64,000 nt of DNA from Nonomuraea terrae (GTDB lineage: Bacteria; Actinomycetota; Actinomycetes; Streptosporangiales; Streptosporangiaceae): the NCBI RefSeq assembly GCF_004348995.1, contig NZ_SMKQ01000001.1:1-64000 (forward strand), written 5' to 3'. Positions within the stretch are counted from its first letter, which is position 1, and every line of letters begins with the position of its first letter. The notes beneath the pieces are model-generated. The model did not search any database. It had not been told where the DNA came from and was given only the letters and a program-made list of their open reading frames with translations. Position numbers and translations under genes: made by a program. Of the stretch, positions 1 to 9,388 are shown one piece after another.

Positions 1-2
1 TC

Positions 3-416
3 ACGGTCGAGCGCGTTGCCATCAATCTCGATGACGCTCGCATCCCCGACAACAAGGGCGCCCAGCCCGTCGACGAGCCCGTCGTCGTCGACGGCCCGGC
101 GGCGTACTTCTCCACCCTCCCGGTGAAGGCGTGCGTGGCCGCCGTCCGCGACGCCGGCCTGCCGGCATCCGTCTCGCAGACGGCGGGCACGTTCCTCTGC
201 AACCACGTCTTCTACGGGCTGATGCATCTCATCGAGTACGGCCGGCCGGGGGTGCGCGGCGGTTTCGTGCACGTGCCCTACCTGCCCGAACAGGTCCCGG
301 GCGGCGACCAGCCGTCGATGTCCGTCCAGTCGATCGCCGAAGCGCTGACGGCGATCGTGTCCGTGGCGGTCACCACGACCGCGGATCTGAAGGAGACCGG
401 TGGCGCTCTCCACTGA
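3..416 (+). CDS. pcp: Pyroglutamyl-peptidase I, C-terminal part (5' end cut by window)
   Basis: This is the C-terminal 137 residues of a pyroglutamyl-peptidase I (peptidase family C15), which removes N-terminal pyroglutamate from peptides in the cytoplasm. The frame is open from base 3 and carries the family blocks [29 protein letters not shown] with the catalytic cysteine, and [10 protein letters not shown] with the catalytic histidine. The catalytic glutamate lies upstream of the window. The stop overlaps the start of the DUF2891 gene by 17 bases, so the two are translationally coupled. In other actinomycetes pcp sits next to DUF2891 and two small DUF969/DUF979 membrane proteins, which would lie left of the window. 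Confidence 0.95.
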   Translation, partial: TVERVAINLDDARIPDNKGAQPVDEPVVVDGPAAYFSTLPVKACVAAVRDAGLPASVSQTAGTFLCNHVFYGLMHLIEYGRPGVRGGFVHVPYLPEQVPGGDQPSMSVQSIAEALTAIVSVAVTTTADLKETGGALH

Positions 417-1434
417 TCCGCTGCCGACCGTCGCCGATCTCGCCCCCCGCTTCGCCGGCCTCGCTCTGGAGAACGTGACGCGGGAGTTCCCGAACGCTCC
501 GCAGCACCTCGTCACGGGTCCGGGCGACATCGTGCCGCCGCGCGTCCACCATCCGGCTTTCTACGGCTCCTACGACTGGCACTCCGCGGTGCACATGCAC
601 TGGCTGCTGGTCCGGCTGCTGCGGCGGAACCGGACGGAGATCGACGAGGCCGCCGTTCGCGAGGTGCTGGACCGGCACCTGACGCCCGAGCACCTGACGA
701 CCGAGGCCGTCTACCTGCGCGCCCACCCGACGTTCGAGCGGCCCTACGGCTGGGGCTGGCTGCTCGCGCTGGCGGCTGAATGCGAATCGGCCGGTGGCGA
801 CGGTGCACGGTGGGCGGGCGCGCTGCGCCCGGCGGTGACGGCCGTCGCCGAACTCGTCGAGGGGTGGCTGGCCAAGGCCACCTATCCGGTCCGCCATGGC
901 GTTCATGCCAACAGCGCGTTCGCGCTGGGACTGGTCCTGGACTCGGCCGAGCCGGCCGGGTGCGCGGCACTCGCGGGTGTCGTCTCCGAGACCGCCCGGC
1001 GTTGGTTCGGCACCGATCGCGACTATCCGGCGGCCTGGGAACCGTCCGGGCAGGACTTCGTGTCGCCGGCACTCGCCGAGGCGGATCTGATGCGGCGGGT
1101 GCTGACTCGGGAGGAGTTCGCGGCGTGGCTGTCGGCGTTCCTGCCGGGGCTGGCACACGGTGAGCCGCAGGCTCTGCTGGAGCCGCCGATCGTGTCCGAT
1201 CGCCGCGATCCGCACATCGGGCACCTGATCGGGCTCGCGCTCAGCCGCGCGGCGGCGCTGTGGGCCATCGCCGCCGCGCTACCGGCGGACGACGGGCGGA
1301 GTCCAAGGCTCACCGCCGCTGCCGAGACGCAACTGAAGGCCGCTCTTCCCCAGGTGATCGCCGGTGACTTCGTCAGCGATCATTGGCTCGCCACGTTCGC
1401 CGTGCTCGCCTTGGACGCCGCCGATCCGGTATGA
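400..1434 (+). CDS. DUF2891 family protein
   Basis: A 344-residue protein of the DUF2891 family. The N-terminal block [20 protein letters not shown] is the family signature and has several conserved histidines and aromatic residues. The remaining sequence looks all-helical, like an alpha/alpha toroid, but no catalytic function is established for the family. The GTG start at 400 follows AAGGAGA at 390-396 and lies inside the end of pcp. Co-expression with a pyroglutamyl peptidase suggests a role in peptide or modified amino acid use; that is inference from context. Confidence 0.9.
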   Translation: MALSTDPLPTVADLAPRFAGLALENVTREFPNAPQHLVTGPGDIVPPRVHHPAFYGSYDWHSAVHMHWLLVRLLRRNRTEIDEAAVREVLDRHLTPEHLTTEAVYLRAHPTFERPYGWGWLLALAAECESAGGDGARWAGALRPAVTAVAELVEGWLAKATYPVRHGVHANSAFALGLVLDSAEPAGCAALAGVVSETARRWFGTDRDYPAAWEPSGQDFVSPALAEADLMRRVLTREEFAAWLSAFLPGLAHGEPQALLEPPIVSDRRDPHIGHLIGLALSRAAALWAIAAALPADDGRSPRLTAAAETQLKAALPQVIAGDFVSDHWLATFAVLALDAADPV

Positions 1435-1686
1435 CACCTCGGCTGCGGCCAGGACGACGCTCAGCGTCCGTCCGCCCGCGCGTGCCCGTGACCACGGCGG
1501 GCCGTACGGGATCACAGATCGACATAGATCACCATTTGTCGCTACGCTCCCAGTAAGGGCACGTCGCTGGTAACCGGCTCGTCCGGAGCCCATGGCCGTA
1601 CGCCGAGGACACCGCCCGACGGCTGCCGCGCCATGACGGCCGGCGGGACAGACGATGGACGAAGACCGGCTGGCACGAGGTGAGTT

Positions 1687-2487
1687 GTGGCTGAGACATC
1701 GCCGAGGGAGTTCAACCCCGAAGTCGCGCACAACGCGCGCGTATGGAACTACTGGCTGGGCGGGAAGGACAACTTTCCGGCCGACCGCGTGGTAGGCGAC
1801 CAGGTCCGCGAGATGTTCCCCGCCATCGTCGACGTGGCCCGCGCCGACCGGGAGTTTCTCGGGCGAGCCGTACACCATCTTGTCGGCGAGGCCGGCATGT
1901 GGCAGTTCCTCGACATCGGGACGGGCCTGCCGACCGCGAACAACACCCACGAGGTCGCCCAGCGGGTGAACCCCCGGGCGCGGATCGTGTACGTGGACAA
2001 CGACCCCCTGGTGCTCGTGCACGCGCGCGCCCTGCTCACCGGCACAGAGGAAGGCGCGACCGACTACATCGACGCCGACCTGCGCGACCCGGACGCCATC
2101 CTGCGGGAAGCCGCGAGGACGCTCGACCTCACCCAGCCTGTGGTGATCATGCTGCTGGGCGTCGTCAACTTCATCAGCGACACCGGCGAGGCCCAGCGGA
2201 TCGTGAAACGTCTGCTGGAGGCGGTGCCGTCGGGAAGCTACCTGGCGCTCACCCATCCCACGATGGACATAGGAGGCGGGTCCAACGCCGAGGCGCTGGA
2301 CTTCTACAACGCGCACGCCACACCACAGATCACGGCGCGCGGCAAGGAGGAGCTGTCCGGCTTCCTCGACGGGCTGGAGCTGCTGGAACCCGGCCTCACG
2401 TCGTGCTCGCTGTGGCGGGCCGAGGAAACGCCGTTCGGCCCTCCCGACCCGGTGGCGCAATACGGCGTGGTCGCCCGCAAGCCCTGA
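1687..2487 (+). CDS. SAM-dependent methyltransferase (PF04672/DUF574 family)
   Basis: A 266-residue member of the S-adenosylmethionine methyltransferase family PF04672, which is strongly expanded in Streptomyces and relatives. The N-terminal block NARVWNYWLGGKDNF and the SAM-binding motif FLDIGTGLPT with the acidic YVDNDP are visible, and LLGVVNFI follows. Substrates of this family are unknown. The GTG start at 1687 is preceded by a purine-rich GAGGTGAG. A strong hairpin terminator follows the gene at 2522-2560, so it is probably a single-gene unit. Confidence 0.92.
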   Translation: MAETSPREFNPEVAHNARVWNYWLGGKDNFPADRVVGDQVREMFPAIVDVARADREFLGRAVHHLVGEAGMWQFLDIGTGLPTANNTHEVAQRVNPRARIVYVDNDPLVLVHARALLTGTEEGATDYIDADLRDPDAILREAARTLDLTQPVVIMLLGVVNFISDTGEAQRIVKRLLEAVPSGSYLALTHPTMDIGGGSNAEALDFYNAHATPQITARGKEELSGFLDGLELLEPGLTSCSLWRAEETPFGPPDPVAQYGVVARKP

Positions 2488-2521
2488 TCGAACACCTCCA
2501 GCCGTAAGACCCGCCAGCAGA

Positions 2522-2560
2522 AAAGGCCCGTCACCGGCGGAAACGCGGTGGCGGGCCTTT
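2522..2560 (+). terminator. Rho-independent-type terminator after the methyltransferase gene
   Basis: A 15-bp stem pairs AAAGGCCCG(T)CACCG with CGGTGGCGGGCCTTT around a 9-nt loop, with one G-U pair. It lies 34 bases after the methyltransferase stop codon and ends in TTTGTCT. The loop and right arm share a 21-base block with copies at 7743 and 10157. Confidence 0.85.
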
Positions 2561-2802
2561 GTCTGGCTGTCTGTGGTGATCAGGGGAGTTCTACGGCTGC
2601 TCACGGCCATCACGCGGCTGAGCGTCGCGCCCGGCAGATGCGTGAGACCGGATGATCTCCAACCGTGAACCGGCAGGTCACCTCCCTACGACCGAATCGC
2701 GCACCCCCACTGGACGAGTTCGCGGAACCAGGGCCGGCTGGTACCGGGAGAGGGGAGAGGCGGAACGATGCGTGGAGGCGAGCCGCGCCTTTCGTGCCGA
2801 TG

Positions 2803-3078
2803 TCAGTCTGTGGGCCCCAGCCCGGCGATGCGTTGCTCGCGCACGTCCTGCAGGGCCCGCAGGTAGCCGATCTCCAAGGCACGACAGATCAGGTTGTTCA
2901 TCTCGGCAGAGCCGTCGAGGCGTCCCCAACCGGTGAACTCGTTGGACACCGCCTCATCGGCCAACCGCTCGTCGCCCGCATCACCGGAACGTGGCCCGTC
3001 GTAACGGATCCGGCCGATGAACTCGCTCCATTCCTCCAGCTCAGCACGCGCGTCATCATCGTTGCTCATACTGGCCAT
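2803..3078 (-). CDS. Small acidic protein of unknown function
   Basis: A 91-residue acidic, mostly helical protein with no membrane segment or signal peptide. I do not recognise a family. Codon use shows strong G/C at third positions, as in its neighbours, which supports real coding. Two starts are possible, at 3078 (MASMSN) and at 3069 (MSN); neither has a clear ribosome site. It points away from the orphan gene at 3372-3728 only by a 300-base gap and convergently faces the methyltransferase. Confidence 0.6.
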   Translation of the reverse strand: MASMSNDDDARAELEEWSEFIGRIRYDGPRSGDAGDERLADEAVSNEFTGWGRLDGSAEMNNLICRALEIGYLRALQDVREQRIAGLGPTD

Positions 3079-3371
3079 CGTGACCCATGATCACTTTCTT
3101 CGCGAGCTCATCCGGCGCGCTCGGCGGGGAGGGCGTGGTCGAGAGGGTCGAACGATGTCCCGCCGGGGCCTTCGTGAGGATCAGGCCGGAGCCGTCGGTT
3201 TTGCTGGCCGTCTTGCGCGCCAAGACGCCCTACCCCGTCCGACCAGGAGCGATGTCTTGCTGCAGGAGAGGTTCGATCATCGCGGTTCGGCCCTGAGCGC
3301 ATGAGCCCCAGCCGGGACCGACGCCGCAGCGGCGTCCACCCACCGCAGGGGACTCGCTGCCCTTGCGGCGC
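3079..3371. other. Intergenic stretch without a supported gene
   Basis: Short open frames exist on both strands here, but none has a convincing start site, codon bias or recognisable family. A minus-strand frame with LILTKAPAGH could be an eroded gene. I see no hairpin or repeat of note. Confidence 0.4.
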
Positions 3372-3728
3372 TCATTCACCCACGCTCTCATCGGGCTGCC
3401 CCCCGTCCACGCTGGTGTCGAGGAGGTAGGCCCCGGCATCGTGCAGGGTGATGCCGTAGCCCGGTGCCTGGTCAGGAGGCGTCCATTCGTTTGTCGCGCC
3501 GACCGCCTTGAAGCGGGTGTCGCGGGTCGGGCCGTCGCCGACGAGATGGCCGCGCAGATGGCCGGCGCGGTCGTACACGGCCCACCGGCCGGCGCCCACC
3601 TGCGGCATGGCGTCCGGGTTGTCCTTGAGCCACTGAGCATTGGCCGCGTGATCGGGCCGTTCGTCGGCCCCGTTCGGCTGGGAGGGGTCAACGGTGGCGT
3701 GATCTTCGGTTTTGCGAGCACTGCCCAT
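3372..3728 (-). CDS. Hypothetical protein, 118 residues
   Basis: The protein begins MGSARKTEDHATVDP and has an N-terminal hydrophilic, probably disordered part of about 45 residues. A compact domain follows with WAVYDRAGHLRGHLVGDG and a C-terminal part YGITLHDAGAYLLDT, which looks like a small beta-rich domain. I do not recognise the family. The frame stays open 78 codons upstream to 3962, but the ATG at 3728 has a GAGCGAGA ribosome-like site and marks where codon bias starts, so I chose it. No membrane segment is present. Confidence 0.65.
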   Translation of the reverse strand: MGSARKTEDHATVDPSQPNGADERPDHAANAQWLKDNPDAMPQVGAGRWAVYDRAGHLRGHLVGDGPTRDTRFKAVGATNEWTPPDQAPGYGITLHDAGAYLLDTSVDGGQPDESVGE

Positions 3729-3986
3729 GTCGCGTCTCGCTCTCTGATTGTGGCTGTTGCCTCCGAGAGGTCGGAGAAGCATTCTCAGCCTAGGAACACA
3801 CGGTATGGCACACTCGGCCCGGCCACGTCCGTGTGCCCACCGCCGGCGGTGTCGGCCTGGCGGGACCGCGCTCGCCGCGGCGGTACCAGGCGATGACGTG
3901 AGAGGCGCGCCCGGCGAGGTCAGGCCCCAGGGAAGTGGCCCTGCCGATGCCTGCGGCCCCACGGGTGACCGGCGTCGTCCTGCTGG

Positions 3987-5033
3987 TCAGGCCCGTCGCG
4001 GATCCGCTTCATGGCCTGCTCTCTTGGCGTACGCGGGCGCCTGTCGGGTTGCCGAGACGGTCATCACCGCGTGACGGCGGCGTTGGACGCGCTCGTGGTC
4101 GGGCCAGTGCACGTCGCTCGCCCAGCCGAGCCGTTCGAACAGGCCGATCAGGCCGGCGGACGGGTCGAGCTGGCCACGATCGAGGCCGTGGCGGGCGCAG
4201 CTGGGCTCGCTGTGGTGGCCGTTGTGCCAGCTTTCGCCGAAGGAGAGCAGGGCCAGGGGCCACAGGTTCGTCGCCCGGTCGTGGCGGCGGGTCCTGAAGG
4301 GCCTGGTGCCGATGACGTGGCACAGGGAGTTGACGCTCCAGGTGACGTGCTGCAGCAGCGCGACGCGGATCAGCCCGGCCCACAGGAAGGCGGTCAGGCC
4401 GCCGTACAGGGTGCCGGTGATCGCCCACCCGGCCAGGAACGGCAGCGCCAGCGACAGCGCGCACAGCGCGGGGAAGGCGCGAGCTACGCGCGTCATGGCC
4501 GGGTCGGCCAGCAGGTCCGGGGCGTAACGCGCGGCCGGGGTCGGATCGTCGGCGAACAGCCACCCCAGGTGGGCGTGGGCAAGCCCCCGCAGCTGCCCGC
4601 GCAGACCGGTGCCGTACCGGTAGGGAGAGTGCGGATCACCAGGTCGGTCGGTGAACGCGTGGTGGCGGCGATGCACCGCCACCCAGTCGATGACGTTGCC
4701 CTGGAAGCCCATCGACCCGGCGACAGCCAGGGTCACGCGCAGCCATGGCCGGGCGGTGAAGGAAGCGTGGGTGAGCAGCCGATGGAAGCCGATCGTCACT
4801 CCCAGGCCGGTCACCACATAGAGGCCCGCGGCGAGCAGCAGGTCGGTGAGCGCGACTCCCCGCCCCCACCCCAGGAAGATCGCGACGCCGAGGGCGACGA
4901 ACGGCAGAACCACGATGGCGGCTGTCAGCGCCACCTGGGCCCAGCCGGCTGGCGCGTGCTCTTCTGCCCCGGGGAAGGGCGATGAGCCGTCGTAGTCCTG
5001 ACGGCGTTCCACCGCCTGTTCGGAGATGGTCAT
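3987..5033 (-). CDS. Acyl-CoA/acyl-lipid desaturase (membrane di-iron, delta-9 type)
   Basis: A 348-residue integral membrane fatty acid desaturase that would introduce a cis double bond in fatty acyl chains using O2 and reduced ferredoxin. The three histidine boxes of the family are intact: HRLLTH, HRRHH and HNGHH. Hydrophobic stretches before and after the first box and around LALPFLAGWAITG supply the membrane segments. The frame extends to 5138, but the ATG at 5033 is preceded by AAAGG at a good distance and is preferred. A close paralogue lies at 6451-7479 on the other strand, with a BrkB gene between them. Confidence 0.93.
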   Translation of the reverse strand: MTISEQAVERRQDYDGSSPFPGAEEHAPAGWAQVALTAAIVVLPFVALGVAIFLGWGRGVALTDLLLAAGLYVVTGLGVTIGFHRLLTHASFTARPWLRVTLAVAGSMGFQGNVIDWVAVHRRHHAFTDRPGDPHSPYRYGTGLRGQLRGLAHAHLGWLFADDPTPAARYAPDLLADPAMTRVARAFPALCALSLALPFLAGWAITGTLYGGLTAFLWAGLIRVALLQHVTWSVNSLCHVIGTRPFRTRRHDRATNLWPLALLSFGESWHNGHHSEPSCARHGLDRGQLDPSAGLIGLFERLGWASDVHWPDHERVQRRRHAVMTVSATRQAPAYAKRAGHEADPRRA

Positions 5034-5254
5034 GGAGGACCTTTCGTGTCGTTCGTACGGTTCGCCGGTACGTAGCACCAACGCCAGGTCGACCGAGCGC
5101 AGAGCGGAGATCACCGGGTGGCTGCGCCGATCGCTCACCTACCAGTCACGGTGATCGGCGAGCCGGCGGAAACCCGCAATCCCAGCAAGGCCCATCATCT
5201 GCGGCGATAGCGAGCCCGCCGACGAGCCGCGTCCGGCTGAGCCACCCAGCGTGA

Positions 5255-6193
5255 TCACTTCCGACCTGGCCGGGTGGCCAGGTCGGTCACATCGCCGGTG
5301 GCGCTGGTGGCCGCCAGCGCGGTGGCGAACAGGATGAGCTGGTTGAGCACCTTGAGGAAGAGCAGCATCGCCACCGCTCCGGTGACGACCTGGTAGGCGG
5401 GGTTGGCGGCGGTGAGGTTGAGCAGGGCTTGGCCGAGGGTCTTGAGGATCTCCAGGCCGATCGTGATGACGAGCGCCGGGCCGATCACCCGGCGCAGCGG
5501 CAAACGCAGCCGGGGCGGCGCGGTCAGCAGCGCCATGGCAAGCAAGGTGTTGATCCCGATTCCCAGCACGAACGCCGCCACCGACAGCACCCCGCGAGCG
5601 GGCATGGCGTCCACGCCCACGGTGTTCACCGCAAGCCAGGTCAGCACCCGCTCGGCGGCGAAGGCGACGGTGAGCGACAGGGACAACAGCACCCCGAGCC
5701 CGGCCACCACGCCCAGGTCGATGATCTGGCGCAGGAAGAAGTTGCCCGGGTACTCCTCGAGCCGCCAGATCGCCCTGGTCGCCGAGCGCAGCGTGTCCAT
5801 CCAGAACAGGCCCGCCAGCGGCAGCACCACACAGGCCACCAGCCCGGCCGTTCCACCGGCGGTGCGAAGCGCTTGGACGTCGAGGCGGGGGAAGGTGTCG
5901 CTCAGGTAGCGCTGCACCTGGGCCAGCGCCTCCGGATAGTCCAGAATGCGGCCGAGGATGGCGAACCCCAACAGGGCCAAGGCGAAGGTGGCGAAGAAGG
6001 CGTAGTAGGTGAGGGCGGCCGACAGCCGGCCGGCGTCGGCCTTGTCGTAGCGGATCAGGGCGCGCACCGCGTGATCCAGCCAGCCGTGCCGGCTCCTCGC
6101 TCGCTTCCAGCCCGTGGCCATCCGGTCGGCCCAGCGCCGAGCGGCGCTCATGGCCGGGGCCGGTACGTCGGCGGGATGCGACCGTGAGCGCAC
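5255..6193 (-). CDS. YihY/BrkB family membrane protein
   Basis: A 312-residue polytopic membrane protein of the YihY/virulence-factor BrkB family. The family block AALTYYAFFATFALALLGFA is at residues 59-78, and about six transmembrane segments follow. The conserved LEEYPGNFFLRQIIDLGVV lies in the middle. The biochemical role of the family is not settled, though it is linked to envelope functions. It sits between two desaturase genes, which suggests a membrane-lipid context. An alternative start at 6151 (MSAARRW) is possible. Confidence 0.9.
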   Translation of the reverse strand: MRSRSHPADVPAPAMSAARRWADRMATGWKRARSRHGWLDHAVRALIRYDKADAGRLSAALTYYAFFATFALALLGFAILGRILDYPEALAQVQRYLSDTFPRLDVQALRTAGGTAGLVACVVLPLAGLFWMDTLRSATRAIWRLEEYPGNFFLRQIIDLGVVAGLGVLLSLSLTVAFAAERVLTWLAVNTVGVDAMPARGVLSVAAFVLGIGINTLLAMALLTAPPRLRLPLRRVIGPALVITIGLEILKTLGQALLNLTAANPAYQVVTGAVAMLLFLKVLNQLILFATALAATSATGDVTDLATRPGRK

Positions 6194-6450
6194 GCCGCGC
6201 TCGTTTCACAGAAAATGGCTCACCGTGCCGTCATGAGAAAGCTGGTAGGGCGGAATGCCCCTACCCATGACTTAAATTTCTCCAACATCTTTCTGGCTCC
6301 AGCATGGAAGCGCACGTCGGTTCCGTTCGGTTTCACAGCGCGACATTGACGGACGGCTCCTCTGAAGCCCGGTATCGGGCCAAGGTGGTGTGGCCACCGT
6401 GCGCGTGGGCAGGTGAAAGGGCTCCAAGGAGGTGAAAGGACGCTGCACGC

Positions 6451-7479
6451 GTGATGGGGGGAACCGGCATGGCTTCGACGGGTGCAGGCAGCGTCGATCG
6501 GGAGCGGGACGGCGCGGTGCCGATCGTCGACGGACGTAAACCGGTAGCGGCGGTAGTCGCGTTGTGGGTGTTCGTGCTGGTGCCGTTCGCGGCGCTGGTC
6601 GCCGCGATCCCGGTGGCCTGGGGGTGGGGGCTGAGCTGGACCGACGTGGCGATCGCCGCCACGGCCTACGTCCTGACCGGGCTCGGCGTCACGGTGGGCT
6701 TCCACCGGTGTCTCACCCACGGCGCGTTCAAGGCCCGGCGGTGGCTGCGGATCGGCCTGGCCGTGGCCGGGACGCTGGCCGTGCAGGGTTCGGTCATCCA
6801 GTGGGTGGCCGACCACCGGCGCCACCACGCCTTCGCTGACCGCGACGGCGACCCGCACTCGCCCTGGCGTTACGGGCACAGCGTGCGCGGCCTGGCCAAA
6901 GGACTGTTGTTCGCGCATGTCGGCTGGATGTTCGAGCGTGACCGCACCAACCGGCGGCGCTTTGCCAAGGACCTGCTCGCCGATGCCGACATGGGCCGGG
7001 TGGACCGGCTGTTCTGGCCGCTGGTCGCCGCCTCGCTGCTGCTGCCGCCCGCCGTCGGTCTGCTGGCCACCGGCACCTGGCGGGGAGCGCTGACCGCGTT
7101 CTTCTGGGGCGCGCTGGTGCGGATCGCGATGCTGCACCACGTCACCTGGTCGATCAACTCCATCTGCCACGTCTTCGGCGAGCGGCCGCTGAAAACCCGC
7201 AACGGGGACCAGGCCGCGAACTTCTGGCCGCTGGCGATCCTGTCGTTCGGCGAGAGCTGGCACAACGGCCACCACGCCGATCCCACCTGCGCCCGCCACG
7301 GCGTGCTGCGCGGCCAGCTCGACATCTCCGCCCGGCTGATCTGGCTGATGGAAAGGCTCGGCTGGGCCCACGACGTACGCTGGCCGACCCCGGCGCGCCT
7401 GGCCGCACGGCGCCGCGAGCCTTCCCCCTCGGCCGTTACCGCTCCCTCCGGGCAAGCGCCTGCTCGGCCTCCGCGCTGA
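6451..7479 (+). CDS. Acyl desaturase, paralogue of the gene at 3987-5033
   Basis: A 342-residue membrane di-iron desaturase with histidine boxes HRCLTH, HRRHH and HNGHH. The middle region VTWSINSICHVFG parallels VTWSVNSLCHVIG of the first desaturase, so the two are clear paralogues. A strong AAGGAGG at 6426 and AAAGGA at 6435 precede GTG (6451), ATG (6454) and a third possible start at 6469; the exact start is uncertain. It is transcribed away from BrkB and the first desaturase and overlaps the convergent small gene at 7436 by 44 bases. Confidence 0.93.
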   Translation: MMGGTGMASTGAGSVDRERDGAVPIVDGRKPVAAVVALWVFVLVPFAALVAAIPVAWGWGLSWTDVAIAATAYVLTGLGVTVGFHRCLTHGAFKARRWLRIGLAVAGTLAVQGSVIQWVADHRRHHAFADRDGDPHSPWRYGHSVRGLAKGLLFAHVGWMFERDRTNRRRFAKDLLADADMGRVDRLFWPLVAASLLLPPAVGLLATGTWRGALTAFFWGALVRIAMLHHVTWSINSICHVFGERPLKTRNGDQAANFWPLAILSFGESWHNGHHADPTCARHGVLRGQLDISARLIWLMERLGWAHDVRWPTPARLAARRREPSPSAVTAPSGQAPARPPR

Positions 7480-7735
7480 GCAAGCGCGCGGCGACGGTCA
7501 CCTCGGTGAGCTGACCAGGCGTCATCGCATCCAGACAGGCGGCGAGCCGCCGCCTGTCACCGTGGCAGGCCATGCTCGCCGCGCTCTGGACAGCGAGCGC
7601 GCGAGAGGCGGTGCCGATCGCTTTCAAGACGTCGGCCAGCGCCTGATCCACGTCATCGCTCGGACCCGGCCGCCGTGGCGGTGGGCATTCAACGTCGTTC
7701 ACCTTGCCGTCCTCGATCTCGGAGTGTGGCCCCAC
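7436..7735 (-). CDS. Small helical protein of unknown function
   Basis: A 99-residue protein whose C-terminal 70 residues are strongly helical (ALADVLKAIGTASRALAV, then LTEVTVAARLLSAEAEQALA). I do not recognise the family. Its 3' end overlaps the end of the second desaturase on the opposite strand by 44 bases. The start is uncertain; a GTG about 11 codons in is also possible. The region upstream carries a palindrome at 7775-7792 shared with the divergent flavin oxidase gene. Confidence 0.55.
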   Translation of the reverse strand: MGPHSEIEDGKVNDVECPPPRRPGPSDDVDQALADVLKAIGTASRALAVQSAASMACHGDRRRLAACLDAMTPGQLTEVTVAARLLSAEAEQALARRER

Positions 7736-7742
7736 CCGTCGT

Positions 7743-7763
7743 GCGGAAACGCGGTGCCGGGCC
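7743..7763 (+). repeat. Third copy of the GCGGAAACGCGGTG repeat block
   Basis: This 21-base block matches those at 2537-2557 and 10157-10177 at 20 of 21 positions, with only base 15 differing. Unlike the other two copies it is not within a clean stem-loop and lies in the intergenic region between divergent genes. Confidence 0.7.
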
Positions 7764-7774
7764 TCTCGCGTTGT

Positions 7775-7792
7775 GATCGTTCTCGAACGATC
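7775..7792. promoter_or_regulatory. Perfect palindrome, candidate operator
   Basis: GATCGTTC and GAACGATC form an 8-bp perfect inverted repeat with a 2-base spacer. It lies between the divergent small gene (start 7735) and the flavin oxidase (start 7943), where an operator would be expected. The cognate regulator is unknown. Confidence 0.45.
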
Positions 7793-7942
7793 ATGTCAGT
7801 GGATCTCAGCCCCGGTGATGTGTCCGCGGCGACACTGGCTCCCTCCACGCGCGCGTCTACCGTTCAGGAAGAGCGTCACAGCACCCCGGCCACAGGCGAT
7901 CGCCGCGGCCGATACGCGTCAAGACGCACGACCGGAGGGTAT

Positions 7943-9346
7943 ATGGGTACGAGCCGCACGGACGTGGCGGTGCTCGAAAGAGACTTCGCGGGGCAGGTAC
8001 TGCTGCCCGGTGACGAAGGCTATGACAGGCACAGGAGCGTGTGGAACGCGATGGTCGACCGGCGCCCGGCGGTCATCGCCCGCTGCACCGACCGCGGCGA
8101 CGTCGCCACCGCGGTGCGCTTCGGGCGCGCCCACGGCCTCGAGATCGGGGTGCTCTGCGGCGGCCACAACATCCTGGGGCTTCCGGTGACCGACGGCGGC
8201 CTGCTGATCGACCTGTCCCCCATGGACGCCGTACGAGTGGATCCGGAGGGCCGTCGCGCGTGGGTCCAGGGCGGCGCGCTGCTCGGCGCCCTGGACCGCG
8301 CGACGCAGCCGTACGGCCTGGCCACCACGGCGGGGAACGTGTCCCACACCGGCGTGGGCGGGCTGACGCTCGGCGGCGGGATGGGCTGGCTGGCCAGGGG
8401 GTACGGCCTGTCGTGCGACAACGTGACGTCCTTCGAAATGGTGACCGCCGACGGCGACGTGGTGCGCGCGGACGCGAAGGAGAACGCCGACCTGTTCTGG
8501 GGGCTGCGCGGTGGTGGTGGCAACTTCGGCGTGGTGACGGAGTTCGAGTTCCGGCTGCATCAGGTCGGCACCCGGTCGCTCCTGGTGGACCTGTACTTCC
8601 TCCCTGAGGACGCCGCCACGGTGCTGCGCGGATGGCGCGATCTGATCGGCGACGCGCCGCGCCACGCCACCTTGACCGCGTGGGTCGGCACCACGGACGA
8701 CTGGCCGCACCTGCCGCCCGCGCTGCACGGCCGGCCGCTGGCCGGCGTGGGGTACGTCTGGGTGGGCGACCCGGACGAGGGACGCCGCCTGCTGCCGGCA
8801 CTGCGTGACCTGGGATCGCCGGTCGCCGAACGCGTCCAGGAGTTGTCCTATCTCGACCTCCAGACGATGGACGACAGCGCCGAAGGCCACAGGCAACGCC
8901 GGTATTGGAAGGGCCACTACTTCAGCGAGTTCCCCGACGACGCCGTCCGCGCCTTCCTGGCCCGCGGCGCCGGCGTCGGCGACGCCGACGCGTCCTGTCT
9001 GCCGGCGGCCGGCCTGCAGTCGTACGGCGGTGCGATCGCGGACGTGGCCGACGACGAGACGGCCTTCAGCCATCGCGACACGCTCGTCGAGTTCGTCGCG
9101 GCGGCGCGCTGGTCGGATCCCGCCGAGGACGCGGAACGCATAGCCGCCGCACGCCGATACGCGGCGTCGCTGGAGCCCTTCGCCGCCGGGGCCTACGTCA
9201 ACGCCCTTGCCGACGAGGGCGAGACGGGCGTGCGGCGCGCGTACCCCAAGGAGAAGCTCGCCCGGCTGACGGCGCTCAAGGATCGCTACGACCCCGACAA
9301 CGTCTTCCACCTCAACCACAACATCCCACCGACGTCACGGGGCTGA
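7943..9346 (+). CDS. FAD-linked oxidase of the berberine-bridge-enzyme (BBE-like) family
   Basis: A 467-residue FAD-dependent oxidase with an N-terminal FAD_binding_4 (VAO-type) domain and a C-terminal BBE domain ending DRYDPDNVFHLNHNIPP. The motif CGGHN at about residue 73 provides the usual 8-alpha-histidyl FAD link. The place where bicovalent relatives have a cysteine (GVCPTVGVGG in BBE) reads GNVSHTGVGG here, so FAD is probably bound through one bond only. Substrates of such enzymes include alkaloids, sugars and antibiotic intermediates; this one's is unknown. The frame is open from 7562, but ATG 7943 follows GGAGGG directly and fits the domain start. Confidence 0.9.
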   Translation: MGTSRTDVAVLERDFAGQVLLPGDEGYDRHRSVWNAMVDRRPAVIARCTDRGDVATAVRFGRAHGLEIGVLCGGHNILGLPVTDGGLLIDLSPMDAVRVDPEGRRAWVQGGALLGALDRATQPYGLATTAGNVSHTGVGGLTLGGGMGWLARGYGLSCDNVTSFEMVTADGDVVRADAKENADLFWGLRGGGGNFGVVTEFEFRLHQVGTRSLLVDLYFLPEDAATVLRGWRDLIGDAPRHATLTAWVGTTDDWPHLPPALHGRPLAGVGYVWVGDPDEGRRLLPALRDLGSPVAERVQELSYLDLQTMDDSAEGHRQRRYWKGHYFSEFPDDAVRAFLARGAGVGDADASCLPAAGLQSYGGAIADVADDETAFSHRDTLVEFVAAARWSDPAEDAERIAAARRYAASLEPFAAGAYVNALADEGETGVRRAYPKEKLARLTALKDRYDPDNVFHLNHNIPPTSRG

Positions 9347-9388
9347 GGCCTGGGCGGCGCCGTGCAGGCAGCAGCGGCTCCAGCGCCG

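Noticed and set aside
7562-7942. Longer start for the flavin oxidase giving 594 residues
   Set aside because: The added 127 residues have no coding bias or family similarity, while ATG 7943 has a strong GGAGGG site.
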